64,000 nucleotides of DNA from Pseudomonas nitroreducens (GCF_024170165.1 NZ_JALJXP010000016.1:1-64000); one strand, 5' to 3'. Shown: positions 19,525 to 27,758, counted from the stretch's first letter. Translations and numbers: made by a program. The notes: generated by a model not told the origin, from the sequence alone.

Positions 19525-19543
19525 AATAACATTGATTATCATT
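19525..19543. promoter_or_regulatory. probable Fur box before hxuI
   Basis: AATAACATTGATTATCATT is AT-rich and contains GATTATCATT, close to half of the Fur consensus. It lies about 30 bases before the GTG of an iron-starvation-type sigma factor, where a Fur site is expected. The left half matches poorly, so affinity is uncertain. Confidence 0.55.
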
Positions 19544-19570
19544 TAAAAATTATTCCTGCTGGACGCCCTT

Positions 19571-20092
19571 GTGAGCACTTCCAACCTCGACGCGGTCTTC
19601 CTGGCCCAGCGCCTGCCTTTGCTGCGCACGCTGCTACGGATGGTGAAGAACCCGAGCATCGCCGAAGACCTGGTGCAGGAAACCTACCTGCGCGTCGCCC
19701 GCACCCTGCTCGAACGCCGCATCGATCACCTGGAACCCTTCCTCTTCCAGACCGGCCGCAACCTCGCCCTGGACCACCTGCGCCACCTGCGCATGCAGTC
19801 GCGGACCATGCTCGAGGACGTGCCTTTCGATGTGGTGCAGGCGGTACCGGCGCCGGGCTCCAGCGCCGAGGACCAGTTGCACGCGGAAAAGCTGCTCGAG
19901 CGCCTGGGCGCCACCCTCGCAGAACTCAGCGAGCGCCAGCAGCGCATCTTCATCCTCAGCCGCCTGCATGGCTGCGGCTACGCGGAGATCGCCGAGCAAC
20001 TCGACATCTCGCCGAGCACCGTGCAGAAGGAACTGAAACTGATCATGGCGATCTGTGTCGGACTGGTCAGCCGCCTCGAGGAAACGGTATGA
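19571..20092 (+). CDS. hxuI: ECF sigma factor of a heme-sensing system (HxuI-like)
   Basis: A 173-residue sigma-70 family factor of the iron-starvation ECF group. Region 2 spans about residues 10-80 (NPSIAEDLVQETYLRVARTL, FLFQTGRNLALDHLR). Region 4 spans about 110-165 (LSERQQRIFILSRLHGCGY, then AEIAEQLDISPSTVQKEL). Gene order sigma / anti-sigma / heme-type TonB receptor matches the Hxu heme-signalling system of P. aeruginosa. It should direct polymerase to hxuA, and probably hemO, when heme occupies the receptor. Start is GTG at 19571, supported by the family N-terminus; the ribosome site is weak. It overlaps hxuR by 4 bases. Confidence 0.85.
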   Translation: MSTSNLDAVFLAQRLPLLRTLLRMVKNPSIAEDLVQETYLRVARTLLERRIDHLEPFLFQTGRNLALDHLRHLRMQSRTMLEDVPFDVVQAVPAPGSSAEDQLHAEKLLERLGATLAELSERQQRIFILSRLHGCGYAEIAEQLDISPSTVQKELKLIMAICVGLVSRLEETV

Positions 20093-21123
20093 CGGACTAC
20101 CGTTCGCCGGCCGATTCGACAACAATGCGCGGCTCCCCCCCCCAGCACCGCCCCGAGGATCGCCCCTTGCCCCACGCCGCGCCGCCCGACGACCAGCAGA
20201 TGGCCGAAGCCCTCGACTGGCTGATCCTCGAGGACGACATGGACGCCGCCACCCGCGCGCGCTTCGATGCCTGGCTCGCCGCCAGCGAAGGCAACGCGCG
20301 TGCTTACCAGCGCGTGCGCGATGCGTGGCAGTCGCCTTTGCTGCCGGTCGCCGCCGCACGCCTGGAGCGCACGCGAGAGCCCGAAAAGGTTCGTCCATTG
20401 CAGCGCAAACGGCGCTTCCTGAAGCCCTTGGCGACCGCCGCCGCCCTGCTGCTGGCCATCGGCGTCGTGGTGCAGGGCGACCTGCTGACACGCCTGCGCG
20501 CAGACCATCTCACTGCGGTCGGCGAACGCCAGAAAGTCCAGCTGGCCGACGGTTCCAACGTGCTGCTCAACACCGACACCGCGTTCTCCAGCAAGGTGGA
20601 CGACCAACAGCGCGTCGCCCGCCTCTACCGCGGCGAAGTCTTCTTCGACGTCGCCCATGACCGCAGCCGCCCCTTCGAGGTGGAAGCCGGGCCGGTGCAG
20701 GTCACGGTGCGCGGCACCGCATTCGCCGTGCGCTACCTGGGCAACGAGGCGGAAGTCAGTGTGCAGCGCGGCGAGGTGGACCTGCGCACGCGCCTGGACG
20801 ACGCCCGCGTCAGCCTCGGCGCCGGCGACAGCATCCGCGTCGGTCCGCAAGGCTTCGGCGAGCGCCAGCACGGCGCCGAAGCCGAATCCCAGCTGGCCTG
20901 GGTCAAGGGCCGCATGGTGTTCGAGAACTGCCCGCTCAGCCAGGTGCTGGCCGAGCTGCGCCGTTACTACCCCGGCTGGATCGTGAACACCAACGAGCGC
21001 CTGGAGAACGTCAGCGTCACCGGCAACTGGCGTCTGGATGATCCGCTGGGCGTGGCCCGCTCGCTGGCGCAAATCACCTCCGCCGAGCTGCACGAATACC
21101 CGAAACTGCTGATCCTCAACTAA
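20089..21123 (+). CDS. hxuR: FecR-type anti-sigma factor (HxuR-like)
   Basis: A 344-residue inner-membrane regulator. The cytoplasmic N-terminal DUF4880 segment (EALDWLILEDDMDAATRARF) binds sigma. A single membrane helix PLATAAALLLAIGVVV lies near residues 113-130. The periplasmic FecR domain (VGERQKVQLADGSNVLLNTD, then GEVFFDVAHD) follows, with a C-terminal secretin/STN-like segment (LAWVKGRMVFENCPL). It transmits receptor occupancy across the periplasm and holds or releases HxuI. The N-terminal 35 residues are Pro/His-rich and longer than usual. The ATG overlaps the hxuI stop (ATGA), indicating coupled translation. Confidence 0.88.
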   Translation: MTDYRSPADSTTMRGSPPQHRPEDRPLPHAAPPDDQQMAEALDWLILEDDMDAATRARFDAWLAASEGNARAYQRVRDAWQSPLLPVAAARLERTREPEKVRPLQRKRRFLKPLATAAALLLAIGVVVQGDLLTRLRADHLTAVGERQKVQLADGSNVLLNTDTAFSSKVDDQQRVARLYRGEVFFDVAHDRSRPFEVEAGPVQVTVRGTAFAVRYLGNEAEVSVQRGEVDLRTRLDDARVSLGAGDSIRVGPQGFGERQHGAEAESQLAWVKGRMVFENCPLSQVLAELRRYYPGWIVNTNERLENVSVTGNWRLDDPLGVARSLAQITSAELHEYPKLLILN

Positions 21124-21135
21124 TAGCGAATTATT

Positions 21136-21170
21136 TTTACGCGATACGAATGGCTCGTTCGTTTAGTCAG
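21136..21170 (+). promoter_or_regulatory. candidate HxuI-dependent promoter of hxuA
   Basis: TTTACGC (21136-21142) is followed after 11 bases by CTCGTTCGTTTAGTCAG (21154-21170). The heme oxygenase gene has TTTACGC, 10 bases, then CTCGTTCGTCTCGTCTG at 24080-24113. The 17-base boxes match at 14 positions. Shared position about 30-60 bases before two functionally linked genes suggests a common ECF promoter. Confidence 0.6.
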
Positions 21171-21186
21171 AAGCCAATGCAATAGA

Positions 21187-21206
21187 TTCGCATTTACGAA
21201 TGCGAA
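21187..21206 (+). repeat. perfect inverted repeat in the hxuA leader
   Basis: TTCGCATT (21187-21194) and AATGCGAA (21199-21206) flank TACG, ending 26 bases before the hxuA ATG. Downstream of the candidate promoter, it would form a hairpin in the mRNA leader, or it could be a protein-binding site. Confidence 0.6.
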
Positions 21207-21232
21207 CAAAGACTGACTAAGAGAGCCCTTCG

Positions 21233-23836
21233 ATGACCCTTGCTTCTTCGCGTGCCCCTCTGCGCCGGCTGTCCGCGCCGGCCAGCATCTCGCTGCTCGC
21301 CCTGTCCATCGGCCTCGCCAGCCTGCCGGCCACTTCCGCCGTCGCCGCCGAAGCCAGCCAGACCCAGGCCGGCTACAGCTTCGACATCGCCCGCCAACCA
21401 CTGCCCCAGGCACTGAACGCTTTCAGCGCAGTGACCGGCTGGCAGGTTGGCGTGGCCGGTGACCTGGCTGACGGCGTGGTCTCTCCGGGCGTCAGCGGCC
21501 GCCTGCCGGCGGAGCGCGCGCTGAAGACCCTGCTCGGCGGCACTGGCCTGACCGTGCGCCAGCTCGGCCCGCGCAACGTGGTGCTGGAGCGCAACCTCTC
21601 CTCCGTCGCCGAGATGCAGCCGCTCACCGTCACCGCCACCCGCCAGGCGCAGAGCGTCACCTCGGTGCCGAGCACGGTGAACGTCGTCGGTCGCGAGGAA
21701 CTGGACCGCAAGAACGTCAATACCATCAAGGAACTGGTGCGCGACATGCCCGGCGTTTCCGTCGGCGGCACCGGCAACCGTGCCGGCATCACCGGCTACA
21801 ACATCCGTGGCATCGACGGCGACCGCGTGCTGACGCAGATCGACGGCGTCGAGATTCCCAACAGCTTCTTCAACGGCCCTTACGCGCAGACCGAGCGCAA
21901 CTACGTCGACCCGGAAATCGTCAAGCGCGTGGAAGTGCTGCGCGGCCCGGCCTCGGCCCTGTACGGCAGCAACGCCATCGGCGGCGCGGTGAGCTACTTC
22001 ACCCTCGACCCGGACGACATCATCAAGGACGGCCAGGACGTCGGCGCCCGCCTGAAGACCGGTTACAGCTCCGCCGACGACAGCTGGCTGACCTCCGCCA
22101 CCGTCGCCGGTCGCCACGACGACTTCGATGGCCTGCTGCACCTGAGCCAGCGCAACGGCCACGAGACCGAGTCCTACGGCAGCACCGGCGGCACCGGCCT
22201 GTCGCGCACCGAAGCCAACCCGGAGGACGTGCGCACCACCAACGTGCTGGCGAAACTGGGCTGGAACTACGCCGAAGGCAGCCGCTTCGGCCTGGTCTAC
22301 GAGAAGTACAAGGACGACGTCGACACCGATCAGAAGAGTGCCTACGGCGGCCCGTACTACAACGGCGCGCCGACCATCCCCGACAGCGTGCTGCCCGGCG
22401 GCATGTACCAGTGGCGTACCGGCAACGACACCATCACCCGCGAGCGCTTCGGCCTGGAACACCAGATGCTGCTGGACAGCGCGGTGGCCGATCACCTGAA
22501 GTGGACCTTCAACTACCAGATCGCCAAGACCGACCAGAGCACTGACGAGTTCTACTACCCCATCACCCGCCAGGTGCTGCGGACCCGCGAGACCCAGTAC
22601 AAGGAGCGCCAGTGGGTGCTCGACCTGCAGCTGGACAAGGCCTTCGCCCTGGGCGATACCGACCACCTGCTGACCTACGGCACCACCCTCAAGCGGCAGA
22701 AGGTCACCGGTTACCGCGAAGGCGACGCCACCTGCCTGGCCGTCAGCCGCACCTGCCCCACCATTGGCGGCCCGAGCTCGGTAGCCTCCGATCGCCTGGC
22801 GCGCAGCAGCGACTTCCCCGATCCGACCATCGACACCTACGCCCTGTTCGCCCAGGACGAGATCCGCTGGAACGACTGGACCTTCCTGCCCGGCCTGCGC
22901 TACGACCACACCCGTCTGAAACCGCACGTCACCGAGGAGTTCCTCAACACCGTGGACCAGAGCGGCGAAGGCGAAGTGAGCAGCGAAGACAAGAGCTGGC
23001 ACCAGCTCTCGCCCAAGCTCGGCGTGACCTACGCGTTCAACGACAACTACCTGTGGTACGGCCAGTACGCCCAGGGCTTCCGCACCCCGACCGCCAAGGC
23101 GCTCTACGGCCGCTTCGACAACCCCACCACCGGCTACCGCGTGGAGCCCAACCCGGACCTCGACCCGGAACGCAGCCAGAGCTACGAAACCGGCCTGCGC
23201 GGCAACTTCGAGGAAGGCTCGTTCGACGTGGCGGTCTTCTATAACAAGTACCGCGACTTCATCAACGAAGATGCCATCACCCCCGGCTACGACGAGCCGA
23301 CCTTCACCAGCAACAACATCAAGAACGCCATCATCAAGGGCGTGGAGCTGAAGGGTCGCCTGGAGCTGGGCGCCTTCGGCGCGCCGCAGGGTCTCTACAC
23401 CAAGGGCTCGGTGGCCTACGCCTACGGCCGCAACAAGGACACCGGCGAGCCGATCAACAGCGTCAACCCGCTCACCGGCGTGTTCGGCCTGGGCTACGAC
23501 GAACAGGCCGGCCGCTACGGCGCCCTGCTCGACTGGACCCTGGTCAAGCGCAAGAACCGTGTCGACGACACCCAGTTCAACGCCCCCGACGGCACCAGCA
23601 GCCAGTTCAGGACCCCGGGCTTCGGTATCCTCGACCTGACCGGCTACTACAAGCTGACCGACGACCTGACCCTCAACGCCGGCCTGTACAACCTCACCGA
23701 CAAGAAGTACTGGCTGTGGGATGACGTGCGCGGCTACGACGGCGTCGGCGAAGCCTCGGTGCTGGCCCCGGCCAACCTCGATCGCCTGACCCAGCCGGGC
23801 CGCAACTTCGCGATCAACCTGGTGTGGGATATCTGA
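21233..23836 (+). CDS. hxuA: TonB-dependent heme receptor with signalling domain (HxuA-like)
   Basis: An 867-residue outer-membrane receptor. Residues 1-39 are a signal peptide ending near AVAA. Residues about 48-118 form a secretin/TonB N-terminal (STN) signalling domain, the part that talks to the FecR-type anti-sigma. A TonB-box-like MQPLTVTA lies near 128-135, followed by the plug (STVNVVGREELDRKNVNTIK) and a 22-strand barrel ending in WDI. Heme-receptor-type signatures are present near residues 617 and 640: FRTP in place of the usual FRAP, and NPDLDPE. Cargo is probably free heme or hemoprotein heme. It is the last gene of the sigma/anti-sigma/receptor set but has its own promoter region. 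Confidence 0.9.
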   Translation: MTLASSRAPLRRLSAPASISLLALSIGLASLPATSAVAAEASQTQAGYSFDIARQPLPQALNAFSAVTGWQVGVAGDLADGVVSPGVSGRLPAERALKTLLGGTGLTVRQLGPRNVVLERNLSSVAEMQPLTVTATRQAQSVTSVPSTVNVVGREELDRKNVNTIKELVRDMPGVSVGGTGNRAGITGYNIRGIDGDRVLTQIDGVEIPNSFFNGPYAQTERNYVDPEIVKRVEVLRGPASALYGSNAIGGAVSYFTLDPDDIIKDGQDVGARLKTGYSSADDSWLTSATVAGRHDDFDGLLHLSQRNGHETESYGSTGGTGLSRTEANPEDVRTTNVLAKLGWNYAEGSRFGLVYEKYKDDVDTDQKSAYGGPYYNGAPTIPDSVLPGGMYQWRTGNDTITRERFGLEHQMLLDSAVADHLKWTFNYQIAKTDQSTDEFYYPITRQVLRTRETQYKERQWVLDLQLDKAFALGDTDHLLTYGTTLKRQKVTGYREGDATCLAVSRTCPTIGGPSSVASDRLARSSDFPDPTIDTYALFAQDEIRWNDWTFLPGLRYDHTRLKPHVTEEFLNTVDQSGEGEVSSEDKSWHQLSPKLGVTYAFNDNYLWYGQYAQGFRTPTAKALYGRFDNPTTGYRVEPNPDLDPERSQSYETGLRGNFEEGSFDVAVFYNKYRDFINEDAITPGYDEPTFTSNNIKNAIIKGVELKGRLELGAFGAPQGLYTKGSVAYAYGRNKDTGEPINSVNPLTGVFGLGYDEQAGRYGALLDWTLVKRKNRVDDTQFNAPDGTSSQFRTPGFGILDLTGYYKLTDDLTLNAGLYNLTDKKYWLWDDVRGYDGVGEASVLAPANLDRLTQPGRNFAINLVWDI

Positions 23837-24079
23837 CGGGCACGCGCCCTACATGCCGGGAAATCCCACGTTGGGCAAGCCCCTCTCCCCCGCCCTGGCT
23901 ACGCGCCCCGCTCCGAAGGGAGAGGGAGCTATCCGCGCCGGCTGAAACTTCGGCCTCAGCCGGCTCCAATCCAGTCCCCTCTCCCTTCAGGGAGAGGGTT
24001 AGGGAGAGGGCCCCCCAGGTACAGACCGTCATAAAGAGCACCTGCCCCTAAACAACGCATCGTACTTACCCCAACAATC
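23837..24079. repeat. intergenic region with CCCTCTCCC / GGGAGAGGG repeats
   Basis: The 306-base gap between hxuA and hemO holds two inverted pairs of the same 9-mer: 23881-23889 with 23918-23926, and 23977-23985 with 23990-23998. A further GGGAGAGGG occurs near 24002-24010. The tight second hairpin (4-base loop) could end the hxuA transcript, although no T run follows. No gene is visible here. Confidence 0.65.
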
Positions 24080-24113
24080 TTTACGCTCTCCTCGAACTCG
24101 TTCGTCTCGTCTG
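24080..24113 (+). promoter_or_regulatory. candidate HxuI-dependent promoter of hemO
   Basis: TTTACGC (24080-24086), 10 bases, then CTCGTTCGTCTCGTCTG (24097-24113), 29 bases before the hemO ATG. Matches the block upstream of hxuA in sequence, order and nearly in spacing. Confidence 0.6.
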
Positions 24114-24142
24114 TAAAGACCTGTAATTTCAAGGAATTGGAC

Positions 24143-24742
24143 ATGACCACCCTGGAACTCCCCGCCCTGCGCTCGCAGCGCCTGAACGCGCTGACCCACG
24201 CCCCCCACGAGCGTCTCGACCACGCCGTGAAGGCCCGCGAGCCCTTCTCCAGCCGCGAGCGCTTCGCCCGCTTCGTGGTCGCCCAGTACCTGTTCCAGTC
24301 CGAGCTGCAGGCCCTGTACCAGGACGCCGAACTGGGCAAGATCTTCCCCGACCTGCCGCAGCGCTGCCGCGCCGAACAGGCCCGCCTGGACCTGGCCGAC
24401 CTCGACACCGAAGTGCCCGCTCCGGTCGCCGGTGCCATCAGCCACCCGAGCCTGGCCCACGCCCTGGGCTGGCTGTTCGTCTCCGAAGGTTCCAAGCTCG
24501 GCGCGGCCTTCCTGATCCAGCGCGTAGCCGCGCTGGGTCTGGACGAAAACACCGGTGCCCGTCACCTGGGCGAACCCGAAGGCGGCCGTGCCGAAGGCTG
24601 GAAACGCTTCACCCGCACCCTCGACGGTCTGGAACTGAGCGAAGCCGAAGAACGCGAAGCCGAGGCCGGCGCCGTGGCCGCCTTCGAGCGCTTCTCCCAA
24701 CTGCTGCAACACAGCTACGACAGTGCTCCCGCTGCCGCCTGA
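24143..24742 (+). CDS. hemO: heme oxygenase, HemO/PigA-like
   Basis: A 199-residue heme oxygenase of the bacterial HemO type. The proximal heme ligand is H22 in LTHAPHERLDHAV. The distal helix is GWLFVSEGSKLGAAF near residues 112-126. It opens imported heme to biliverdin, iron and CO in the cytoplasm. The segment LRSQRLN before the ligand also resembles P. aeruginosa HemO. AAGGA lies 7 bases before the ATG; a TTG two codons earlier is not needed. Placement right after the receptor gene, with a promoter block shared with hxuA, couples heme uptake to heme breakdown. The next gene overlaps its 3' end. Confidence 0.92.
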   Translation: MTTLELPALRSQRLNALTHAPHERLDHAVKAREPFSSRERFARFVVAQYLFQSELQALYQDAELGKIFPDLPQRCRAEQARLDLADLDTEVPAPVAGAISHPSLAHALGWLFVSEGSKLGAAFLIQRVAALGLDENTGARHLGEPEGGRAEGWKRFTRTLDGLELSEAEEREAEAGAVAAFERFSQLLQHSYDSAPAAA

Positions 24743-25172
24743 GGCCCTCGAGCGCGCGCCTGCCGATGCGGCGCGCGCCAACCCGTTCGGCCCTGCCCGC
24801 TCGCGGCTGGCCCGACTGGCGTTTGCGTTGCTGGCGTACACCAGCCTCGGCGTGGGCATGGTGGGATTGGTGGTGCCGGGATTGCCGACCACCGAGTTCG
24901 TCCTGCTCGCCGCCTGGGCCGCGTCGAAGAGTTCGCCGCGCCTGTCCGCCTGGCTGGAGAACCACCGGCTGTTCGGCCCGATCCTTCACAACTGGCGCAA
25001 TGGCCGCGCCGTCGCCCGCCGCGCCAAGATCAGCGCCAGCCTGGCGATGCTCGTGGCGCTGGCGATCATGCTGATCACCCTGCCCCACGGCCTCTGGCTG
25101 TACGCGGTGATCCTGGGCATGGCGGTTGGCAATCTGTGGATCTGGTCGCGACCGGATACACCCAGGCCGTAG
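24723..25172 (+). CDS. DUF454 (YbaN-type) small membrane protein
   Basis: A 149-residue inner-membrane protein of the DUF454 family. The family signature VGLVVPGLPTTEFVLLAAW is in the first hydrophobic hairpin, FGPILHNW in the middle and two helices at the C-terminus. Function is unknown. The GTG at 24723 lies inside the hemO 3' end (20-base overlap), which suggests co-transcription; a later start is possible because the first 25 residues are not conserved-looking. DUF454 genes next to heme oxygenase or iron-uptake genes are a recurring arrangement in proteobacteria, as I recall. Confidence 0.8.
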   Translation: MLPLPPEALERAPADAARANPFGPARSRLARLAFALLAYTSLGVGMVGLVVPGLPTTEFVLLAAWAASKSSPRLSAWLENHRLFGPILHNWRNGRAVARRAKISASLAMLVALAIMLITLPHGLWLYAVILGMAVGNLWIWSRPDTPRP

Positions 25173-25230
25173 TCAGCGCGCGGGCCTGGATTTATGCTGG
25201 AGGTCCTATTCCGCACCTCCGCCACGAGCC

Positions 25231-25599
25231 ATGAACCAGCCCACCAGCAAAGTCGACGCCGTCCTCGCCGAAGCCCAGCGCCGCCGCGAAACCAGCTACC
25301 GCGAAAAAGCCCTGAAGATGTACCCCTGGATCTGCGGGCGCTGTGCCCGCGAGTTCAGCGGCGTGCGCCTGCGCGAGCTGACCGTGCATCACCGCGACCA
25401 CAACCACGACAACAACCCCGAGGACGGCTCCAACTGGGAGCTGCTCTGCCTGTTCTGCCACGACAACGAGCACCAGCGCCAGGTGGACCTGCATTACCAG
25501 AACAGCAACGACGCGGGCGCGAAAGGGCCGAAGGTCACCCACAAGGGCCTGGCCGGGCTGGCGGACCTGCTGAAGAAGAAGGATGACGGAGAGGCCTGA
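25231..25599 (+). CDS. YajD-type HNH nuclease family protein
   Basis: A 122-residue protein with a compact HNH/zinc module: CGRCAREF near residues 31-38, then LTVHHRDHNHDNNPEDGSN and LLCLFCHDNEHQ. The four cysteines would bind structural zinc and the HH/H/N residues the catalytic metal. The length and layout match the conserved YajD family, whose role is unknown. The ATG at 25231 (MNQPTSKVD) starts the family-like sequence. It stands 58 bases after the DUF454 gene; a REP-rich gap follows. Confidence 0.85.
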   Translation: MNQPTSKVDAVLAEAQRRRETSYREKALKMYPWICGRCAREFSGVRLRELTVHHRDHNHDNNPEDGSNWELLCLFCHDNEHQRQVDLHYQNSNDAGAKGPKVTHKGLAGLADLLKKKDDGEA

Positions 25600-25630
25600 G
25601 ACCCGCCGCTCCCTCGGGTGCACCGACCCT

Positions 25631-25680
25631 CTGCAGGAGCGGGCCATGCCCGCGATCGCGCGCATGGCGCGCTCCTGCAG
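25631..25680. repeat. REP-like palindrome, family A copy 3
   Basis: A 50-base interrupted palindrome with outer arms CTGCAGGAGC / GCTCCTGCAG and inner GGGCCATGCCC / GCGCATGGCGC units. It is the most symmetric of the three copies in the window (others at 77-118 and 16645-16693). Located 31 bases after the HNH gene stop. Confidence 0.85.
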
Positions 25681-25767
25681 ATGGGCGCTTCGTGTCGGTC
25701 TATCCCTGCGGTAATGGAGTCCTCCGCAGCGGATTTCGCGGACAAAGTCTGCTCCTACGACAAGAGC

Positions 25768-25821
25768 GTAGGGCGCATAACGCGCCAGCGATATCCGCCA
25801 CAAGGCCATCGGCGGATAACC
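25768..25821. repeat. dispersed nested palindrome, family B copy 3 (truncated)
   Basis: Begins with the family B arm GTAGGGCGCATAAC (25768-25781) and retains an inner pair ATATCCGCC / GGCGGATAAC, but the closing outer arm is missing. The element appears decayed or truncated. Part of a 327-base gap (25600-25926) made up almost entirely of repeats. Confidence 0.75.
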
Positions 25822-25845
25822 CACGCCGGAACCTGTAGGAGCGAG

Positions 25846-25890
25846 CTTGCTCGCGAACCCAGCCCCGCTGCGAGACCATTCGCGAGCAAG
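25846..25890. repeat. classical Pseudomonas REP pair
   Basis: CTTGCTCGCGAA (25846-25857) and TTCGCGAGCAAG (25879-25890) form a perfect 12-base inverted repeat, preceded by TGTAGGAGCGAG. This is the common Pseudomonas extragenic palindrome (REP) type. Confidence 0.85.
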
Positions 25891-25926
25891 GGCTAGGCGC
25901 CCCCTCGGTCCTGCGAAGAGACTCGA

Positions 25927-26922
25927 TCAGCGCAGGCCGGCAACGATCTCCAGCGAGCGCAGACGCAACTCGTGGTCGTAGATATCGCTGGTGAAGATGA
26001 TCTCGTCCACGCCGGTCTGCTCCAGCAGGATCTCCAGGCGGCTGCGCACCTTCTCCGGGCCGCCGATCACCGCCAGGCCGAAGAAATTACCCACCGCGTC
26101 CTGCTCATGGGGCAGCCACAGGCCGGCCATGCTGTTCACCGGCGGTTTCTGCTTCAGGCTGTCGCCACGGATCAGCGCCAGCACGCGCTGGAAGGCGGTG
26201 GTTGCCAGGTATTCGGCTTCCTCGTCGGTGGGCGCCGCCACCAGCGGCACACCGATCATCGCGTAGGGCTTGTCGAGCACCGCCGAGGGCTGGAAGTTCT
26301 CGCGGTAGATGCGCAGCGCATCGTGCAGGTAGCGCGGCGCGAAGTGGGAAGCAAAGGCATAGGGCAGGCCCTTCTGCGCGGCCAGATGGGCGCTGAACAG
26401 GCTGGAGCCCAGCAGCCAGATCGGCACGTTGGTGCCCTCCCCCGGAATCGCCAGCAGCGACTGCTGGGAGCGGCGCGGGCCGAGGAGCATCTCCAGTTCG
26501 GCGACCTGCTCGGGGAAGTCCGCGCCGTCGCCCAGGCGATCGCGGCGCAGCGCGCGCATGGTCGCCTGGTCAGCGCCGGGCGCGCGGCCCAGGCCCAGGT
26601 CGATGCGGCCGGGATAGAGGGTTTCCAGGGTGCCGAAGTTCTCCGCCACCACCAGCGGCGGATGGTTGGGCAGCATCACCCCGCCGGAGCCGACGCGGAT
26701 GCGCTCGGTCTTGCCGGCAATGTGGCCGATCAGCACGGCGGTGGCCGAACTGGCGATACCATCCATGTTGTGGTGCTCGGCCAGCCAGTAGCGGGTGAAG
26801 CCCAGGTGCTCGACGTGGCGGGCAACCGCGACGGCGTTGTTCAACGCCTCGGCAGCGGTGCCCTGGTCGCGCACGGGCACCAGATCGAGCATGGAGAAGG
26901 CAATATCTGACAGGGACTTCAT
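25927..26922 (-). CDS. luciferase-like (LLM) flavin-dependent oxidoreductase
   Basis: A 331-residue protein with the bacterial-luciferase TIM barrel. Motifs include [11 protein letters not shown] near residue 48, the [10 protein letters not shown] loop near residue 80, and [17 protein letters not shown] near residue 105. It belongs to the YhbW/MsnO8-type group, which uses reduced FMN; substrate unknown. The ATG at 26922 is preceded by GGAG at suitable spacing and gives the standard N-terminus ([17 protein letters not shown]). It is a single-gene unit followed by a repeat-filled gap. Confidence 0.85.
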   Translation of the reverse strand: MKSLSDIAFSMLDLVPVRDQGTAAEALNNAVAVARHVEHLGFTRYWLAEHHNMDGIASSATAVLIGHIAGKTERIRVGSGGVMLPNHPPLVVAENFGTLETLYPGRIDLGLGRAPGADQATMRALRRDRLGDGADFPEQVAELEMLLGPRRSQQSLLAIPGEGTNVPIWLLGSSLFSAHLAAQKGLPYAFASHFAPRYLHDALRIYRENFQPSAVLDKPYAMIGVPLVAAPTDEEAEYLATTAFQRVLALIRGDSLKQKPPVNSMAGLWLPHEQDAVGNFFGLAVIGGPEKVRSRLEILLEQTGVDEIIFTSDIYDHELRLRSLEIVAGLR

Positions 26923-27213
26923 AAGCACTCCGATTCGGGTCACGCAGGCACCGCAATGCAACGCCGCGGACATGACTTTGACCGTGACTCTATCGATGCA
27001 GTCCGCGCCTGACCACTTGTCGGGATCGATAGTACTCATGCCGTCGAGTGATACAGGGTTATTGGCGCATTGCCATCACCTGTTCACCAGACGGTCACCG
27101 CGCTGTCATGCCGGCGCTCCAGAATGGCCCTCGCGCTGAAGGACCAGCGCCCCATCTCTACGGGAATCCGCCGCCATCCTCCCCAGGCAACGGCGAAGCC
27201 CTGTGGCCTACGA
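26923..27213. other. intergenic stretch, nothing recognised
   Basis: About 290 bases upstream of the LLM gene before a bidirectional terminator. It must contain the LLM promoter on the minus strand, but no convincing -35/-10 pair, operator or small gene stands out. ATCGAT occurs twice (near 26994 and 27027). Confidence 0.5.
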
Positions 27214-27247
27214 AGCAAAAAGCCCGCATCCGTGCGGGCTTTTTGCT
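27214..27247. terminator. bidirectional terminator after the phosphatase/ArsC-like gene
   Basis: Perfect 15-base arms AGCAAAAAGCCCGCA and TGCGGGCTTTTTGCT around TCCG, with T runs on each strand. It lies 18 bases beyond the stop of the minus-strand gene at 27266. Confidence 0.92.
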
Positions 27248-27265
27248 TTGTCATCGCCGGAAGCT

Positions 27266-27679
27266 TCAGTCGCGGTTCTTCACCATTTCGAAGAGCTTCA
27301 GGCGATCGCTGATTTCCTGCAGGGTGTGGCGAAACGGGTCGTGCTGCTCGCTGTGGGCGGGGTCGACGAAATTCCACACGATCACTTCGCTGGAAGTGGG
27401 CAGCTCGTCGCCCTCGTCGGTGGACTTGTCGCAGAGGTCGATCAGGTAGTCGAAGTGCTGGCCACGAAACTCGGCGATGGACTTGCTGCGCAGGCCCTCG
27501 ACGGAAATCCCCGCGTGCTCCAGCACATCACGAGCGCGCGGGTCGATGGCGGTCGGGTGGATACCTGCGCTGAAGGCTTCGAAGTGCTCGTCGTCGGTAT
27601 GCCGCAGCAGCGCCTCGGCCATGGGCGAGCGCGCATCGTTGGCGACGCAGACGAACAGGACTCGGCGTTTCTCGGTCAT
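27266..27679 (-). CDS. low-molecular-weight phosphatase / ArsC-like protein
   Basis: A 137-residue protein with the low-molecular-weight protein tyrosine phosphatase fold. The CX5R loop is CVANDARS with C11 as nucleophile. Thioredoxin-linked arsenate reductases of this fold need two further cysteines near 82 and 89. Here C83 is present (DLCDKS) but no partner follows near 89-91, where DEGDELP stands. It may therefore be a phosphatase or a reductase using another thiol, not a classical ArsC. No arsenic genes are nearby. The general-acid Asp of the family is probably in NFVDPAHS. Confidence 0.75.
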   Translation of the reverse strand: MTEKRRVLFVCVANDARSPMAEALLRHTDDEHFEAFSAGIHPTAIDPRARDVLEHAGISVEGLRSKSIAEFRGQHFDYLIDLCDKSTDEGDELPTSSEVIVWNFVDPAHSEQHDPFRHTLQEISDRLKLFEMVKNRD

Positions 27680-27758
27680 CTCTACCTCGGCACGGGGTCG
27701 GCTGTGCGCCCCTTATACGTCAGGTTTTATGACAGGGCCGTGTCAGCAGCATGAAGGC

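Noticed and set aside
24080-24142. A Fur box directly before hemO
   Set aside because: No GATAAT-like hexamers here. The sequence matches the hxuA promoter block instead, suggesting iron control is indirect through the Fur-regulated sigma factor.
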